Of a stretch of 64,000 bases of DNA, positions 61,788 through 64,000 are shown piece after piece (within the stretch, counting starts at the first letter, position 1; every line of letters starts with the position of its first letter). The DNA comes from Craspedostauros australis (taxonomy: Eukaryota; Bacillariophyta; Bacillariophyceae; Mastogloiales; Achnanthaceae). The position numbers were made by a program, and so were the translations under genes. The DNA lies in the NCBI GenBank assembly GCA_026770025.1, contig JAMXDE010000006.1, forward strand, positions 2,362,001 through 2,426,000, given 5' to 3'. The notes under the pieces were generated by a model. It made no database searches, was not told the origin of the DNA, and saw nothing but the letters and a program-made list of their open reading frames with translations.

Positions 61788-63140
61788 CCATACTTCGATC
61801 GCATCGGATTTCCACTCCCAGAGGCCACCAACCCAGCCGATCACTTCCTTGATCTTGTAAATTCTGACTTCTCTGGTGACGAAGAAGCGGAGCACATTCT
61901 CAACCTTTGGGACCAGCACAAGTCGAAGAATGCGTTGTTCCACAGAGGTTCCACTCTTGACACAGAACTAATTGACAATGATGCCAACGACGACGAAGCG
62001 GCGGGCATGGGGAAGACCCAAGGCACCAGCTTCATGACAGAAATCAGCATCATGTTCAAACGCCATCTGCTATTGATCGGCCGTAATCCCATCTTGTATC
62101 TCGGACGTTGCCTCGTCTTCCTCATGATGAGCACGGTGATTAGCTTCGTGTTCTGGAATGCGCAAGACAACGAGTTCGATCAGCTGTACAACAAGATGTG
62201 GAGCCAGGTCTGGTTTGTGAGCATCTCGACCAAGAGTACGTGGTGAATGGCTCGAAGCCAAGAAACGAAATGAAATGAACTGAAATGGAAACCGAGACAC
62301 AACATATCTTTTGTGCATCTTCCGCCTTCTATTGCAACTGTCAATATGCGCATGCCAACGACTATGTACGAATAGGGCGGCAACGATGATGATGCTCACA
62401 TTGTCTACTCTATCCCATTCTACTCCATCCTACTCTACTTTACTCTGTGCCTACTCTACTCTGCTGCATTCCATATGATCTGAACGCGAACAGTGGGAAT
62501 CGTCGCGGTGTGCGCATTAAACAATGAGTTCAAATCCATTCAACAAGAATCGCAGAATGGAATGGTCTCCGCAGCCACCTATGTCATGGTCAAGTCCATC
62601 CTCGTCGTTCCCATCTTCATCCTCTTTGCGATCTTCTCCCTCCTTATTCCAGCATACGCCATCCACGGCTTGCCGTGGGAAGCGTTCGGCATACACATTA
62701 TTCTGTGCGCAGCCATCATGTTCGTCTTCGAGAGTGCTGCGGAGGCACTGTCCGTGCTGGTTGACGATCCGATCATCGGCATGATGCAATTCATGATCTT
62801 TTAGTCTGGAAGCTTCCTCTTCAGTGGCTTCCTCGTCCCTGAATCGGATCAGTACTGGCCATTGAAGTTGTTCTATTACATCATGCCGTATGGATACTAC
62901 ATCCACAGCATGATGTACACCATCTTACACGACACGGACTTCGACGATAGCCTGACCAGCGAAGAGGCGCTGGAGAAGCTACACAGGGTGTTCCCCGTTG
63001 TGGAGAACAAAGACAACGTGGGACAGGACATCGCCATCTTGCTGGCCATCGGCGCATTCTACAAGATCCTGTACATCGTGGCCGTCATGATCAACACCCG
63101 CAAGGTCGCTGAGGTTCAGGCACCGAACCAATCTCCATGA
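61788..63140 (+). pseudogene. ABCG fragment 4 (membrane domain)
   Basis: Continues YFDRIGFPLPEATNPADHFL from the H-loop piece, then the first helix (YLGRCLVFLMMSTVISFVFW). An intron (62236-62493, GTACGT...ACAG, phase 1) joins KM-GIVAVCALNNEF. Later come helices IFILFAIFSLLIPAYAI and IILCAAIMFVFESA. TAG at 62802-62804 replaces what is normally an aromatic residue before SGSFLFSGFLVPES. The final helix ends near 63110 and the stop is 63138-63140. Confidence 0.88.
62236..62493 (+). other. Intron of the ABCG pseudogene with TACTC pentamer tract
   Basis: 258 bp, GTACGT donor and GCGAACAG acceptor. Its second half (62398-62468) is a degenerate TACTC/TCTAC pentamer array. Splicing restores the ABCG frame in phase 1. 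Confidence 0.8.
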
Positions 63141-63756
63141 AGAAGCACCAACTGGACGCCTTCACGCACCATACACGCTGTTCCATTAATTGCGTGGCTC
63201 GTAGTACTCTGTACCATGTTGACATCACACCCACAGTGCTGCAATCAATCCCGTTCGACTCTAATCTACTCTACTCTGGTGCCATGCTCGTGTACTTGAG
63301 GCGCTCACATTGCATGTGCCCGTATCACGCGAGTGCATGGAGCCGGCTAACTTGACTCTCGCTCCCCTGTTGCGAACGGAATTGGCTTCCATGGTACCAA
63401 GTAGAATGGTACTCACGAAGGGATACTGCTTCTGGTTCAGTCCTCGAACGCAAAAACGAAAACAACGCAACACAACTGACGCACTTTTATTCGCCTGTTC
63501 GCAACATTTGGATTCTGAAACATTCACCACCAACCAAACACTTGCTTTGACACCTGCAGCCGAATGAACCTATGCGCAAATGTGTTGCGGACAAGGGTCT
63601 CCGTCACAGCGAGGAAGCGACCATGGCGATGATCACAAGAAAAGCTTGGTACCCGCACAATAACGAGAGACTGCGGAGTAGTCCATCTGCACCGTCATCA
63701 TCAGCGCCGTCAAACCCGTCGAACCCATCACACTCACAGAACGTAAGAGCAGCATC
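63141..63756. other. Intergenic, no gene seen
   Basis: About 615 bp between the ABCG pseudogene and the alcohol dehydrogenase start, including a short TCTAC pentamer run at 63262-63277. It should hold the dehydrogenase promoter. Confidence 0.45.
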
Positions 63757-64000
63757 ATGGCACCAAACATGAAATCAGTCCGTTACCACGGTGCCAACGA
63801 ACCACTCACCTTCGAGGATGTTCCCGTGCCCGATGAGCTGGCCGAGGATGATGTGCTCGTGAAGATCCATGCGGCCGCGCTGTGCCACACCGAGCTGCAC
63901 TTCAGCAATGGCACCCTCGATTTGGGCGTCAAGCCGATGACGCTGGGCCACGAAGCTGTGGGTGTGATCACCAAGGTGGGATCGAAGGTTTCCGAGAACC
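63757..64000 (+). CDS. Zinc-dependent alcohol dehydrogenase (MDR family), 5' part
   Basis: The first 81 codons of a medium-chain dehydrogenase/reductase; the rest lies beyond the window. MAPNMKSVRYHG is followed by the N-terminal GroES-like fold: DDVLVKIHAAALCHTELHF, whose Cys is a catalytic zinc ligand near residue 42, and MTLGHEAVGVI near residue 62, whose His-Glu pair is the second ligand motif. It would oxidise an alcohol with NAD(P). ATG 63757 or 63769 could be the start. Confidence 0.88.
   Translation, partial: MAPNMKSVRYHGANEPLTFEDVPVPDELAEDDVLVKIHAAALCHTELHFSNGTLDLGVKPMTLGHEAVGVITKVGSKVSEN

Larger units (their letters stand above)
46266..63140 (+). pseudogene. ABCG-type half-transporter pseudogene, split by retrotransposons
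   Basis: The remains of one ABC transporter of subfamily G (ATPase domain first, then six helices). Pieces in order: 46266-46323 (start codon and 19 codons), 53053-53268 (to Walker A), about 54281-54601 (signature to H-loop and beyond) and 61788-63140 (membrane domain, with an intron). Copia-1, a solo LTR and Copia-2 lie between them. Further damage: about 100 codons after Walker A are missing, the signature reads SCGQQ instead of SGGQ, a deletion with frameshift follows DEPT, and TAG at 62802 interrupts the membrane domain. These independent lesions show that the gene is dead, not merely interrupted. Its substrate is unknown. Confidence 0.92.

Noticed and set aside
1-64000. tRNA, rRNA or CRISPR arrays
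   Set aside because: No B-box with a matching cloverleaf, no rRNA-like stretch and no spaced direct repeats were seen; the repeats present are simple microsatellites or LTRs.

Overview
The window is nuclear DNA from a photosynthetic eukaryote with a complex red plastid, most probably a stramenopile such as a diatom (inference). Three points support this. Several proteins begin with a signal peptide followed by an alanine-phenylalanine transition (VAF|H, VAF|AP, SSF|AQ), the plastid-import signature of heterokont algae. A UFD1 homologue carries a signal peptide, as expected for the SELMA translocon of the periplastidal membrane. The Copia retrotransposons have the integrase and reverse transcriptase style known from diatom elements. 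Genes are compact, mostly single-exon, on both strands, and separated by 0.2-1.4 kb. The three introns that can be placed are short and all start with GTACGT.

Positions 1-46 kb hold about 20 housekeeping genes. Endomembrane genes: a PGAP1-like GPI inositol-deacylase with one intron, a sulfotransferase, a GT92-like glycosyltransferase, and COG4 with an unusual proline-rich tail. Mitochondrial or peroxisomal genes: a mitoferrin-like carrier, an ADP/ATP carrier-like protein, a peroxisomal-type carrier, and the CDP-diacylglycerol synthase TAM41. Plastid or signal-peptide genes: a rhomboid protease, an EttA-type ABC-F protein with one intron, the symbiont UFD1, a DUF1997-like protein, a chalcone-isomerase-fold protein, and two unknown proteins. 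Other genes: a large AAA/STAND ATPase, a CS-domain protein, a PhnP-like metallo-beta-lactamase, and three unknown membrane proteins.

Positions 46.3-63.1 kb are a retrotransposon-riddled locus. One ABCG half-transporter gene, starting at 46266 and ending at 63140, is broken into four pieces. Copia-1 (46324-53052, minus strand, 526-bp LTRs, TSD CATGG) sits 19 codons into it and has an uninterrupted 1799-codon gag-pol ORF. An old, diverged solo LTR (53269-53904) sits next to the Walker A motif. Copia-2 (54602-61787, plus strand, 630-bp LTRs, TSD CCATA) interrupts the region after the H-loop. Copia-2 has a nonsense codon and a frameshift in its ORF, although its two LTRs look identical. The transporter also has a deletion after Walker B, an altered signature motif and a nonsense codon, so it is a pseudogene even without the insertions. 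Both elements share LTR termini TATTAG...AACA and a 17-nt primer-binding site that matches the anticodon arm of tRNA-Asn(GUU), which suggests half-tRNA priming.

The window ends in the 5' part of a zinc-dependent alcohol dehydrogenase gene. All calls are from reading the sequence; no database search was run.
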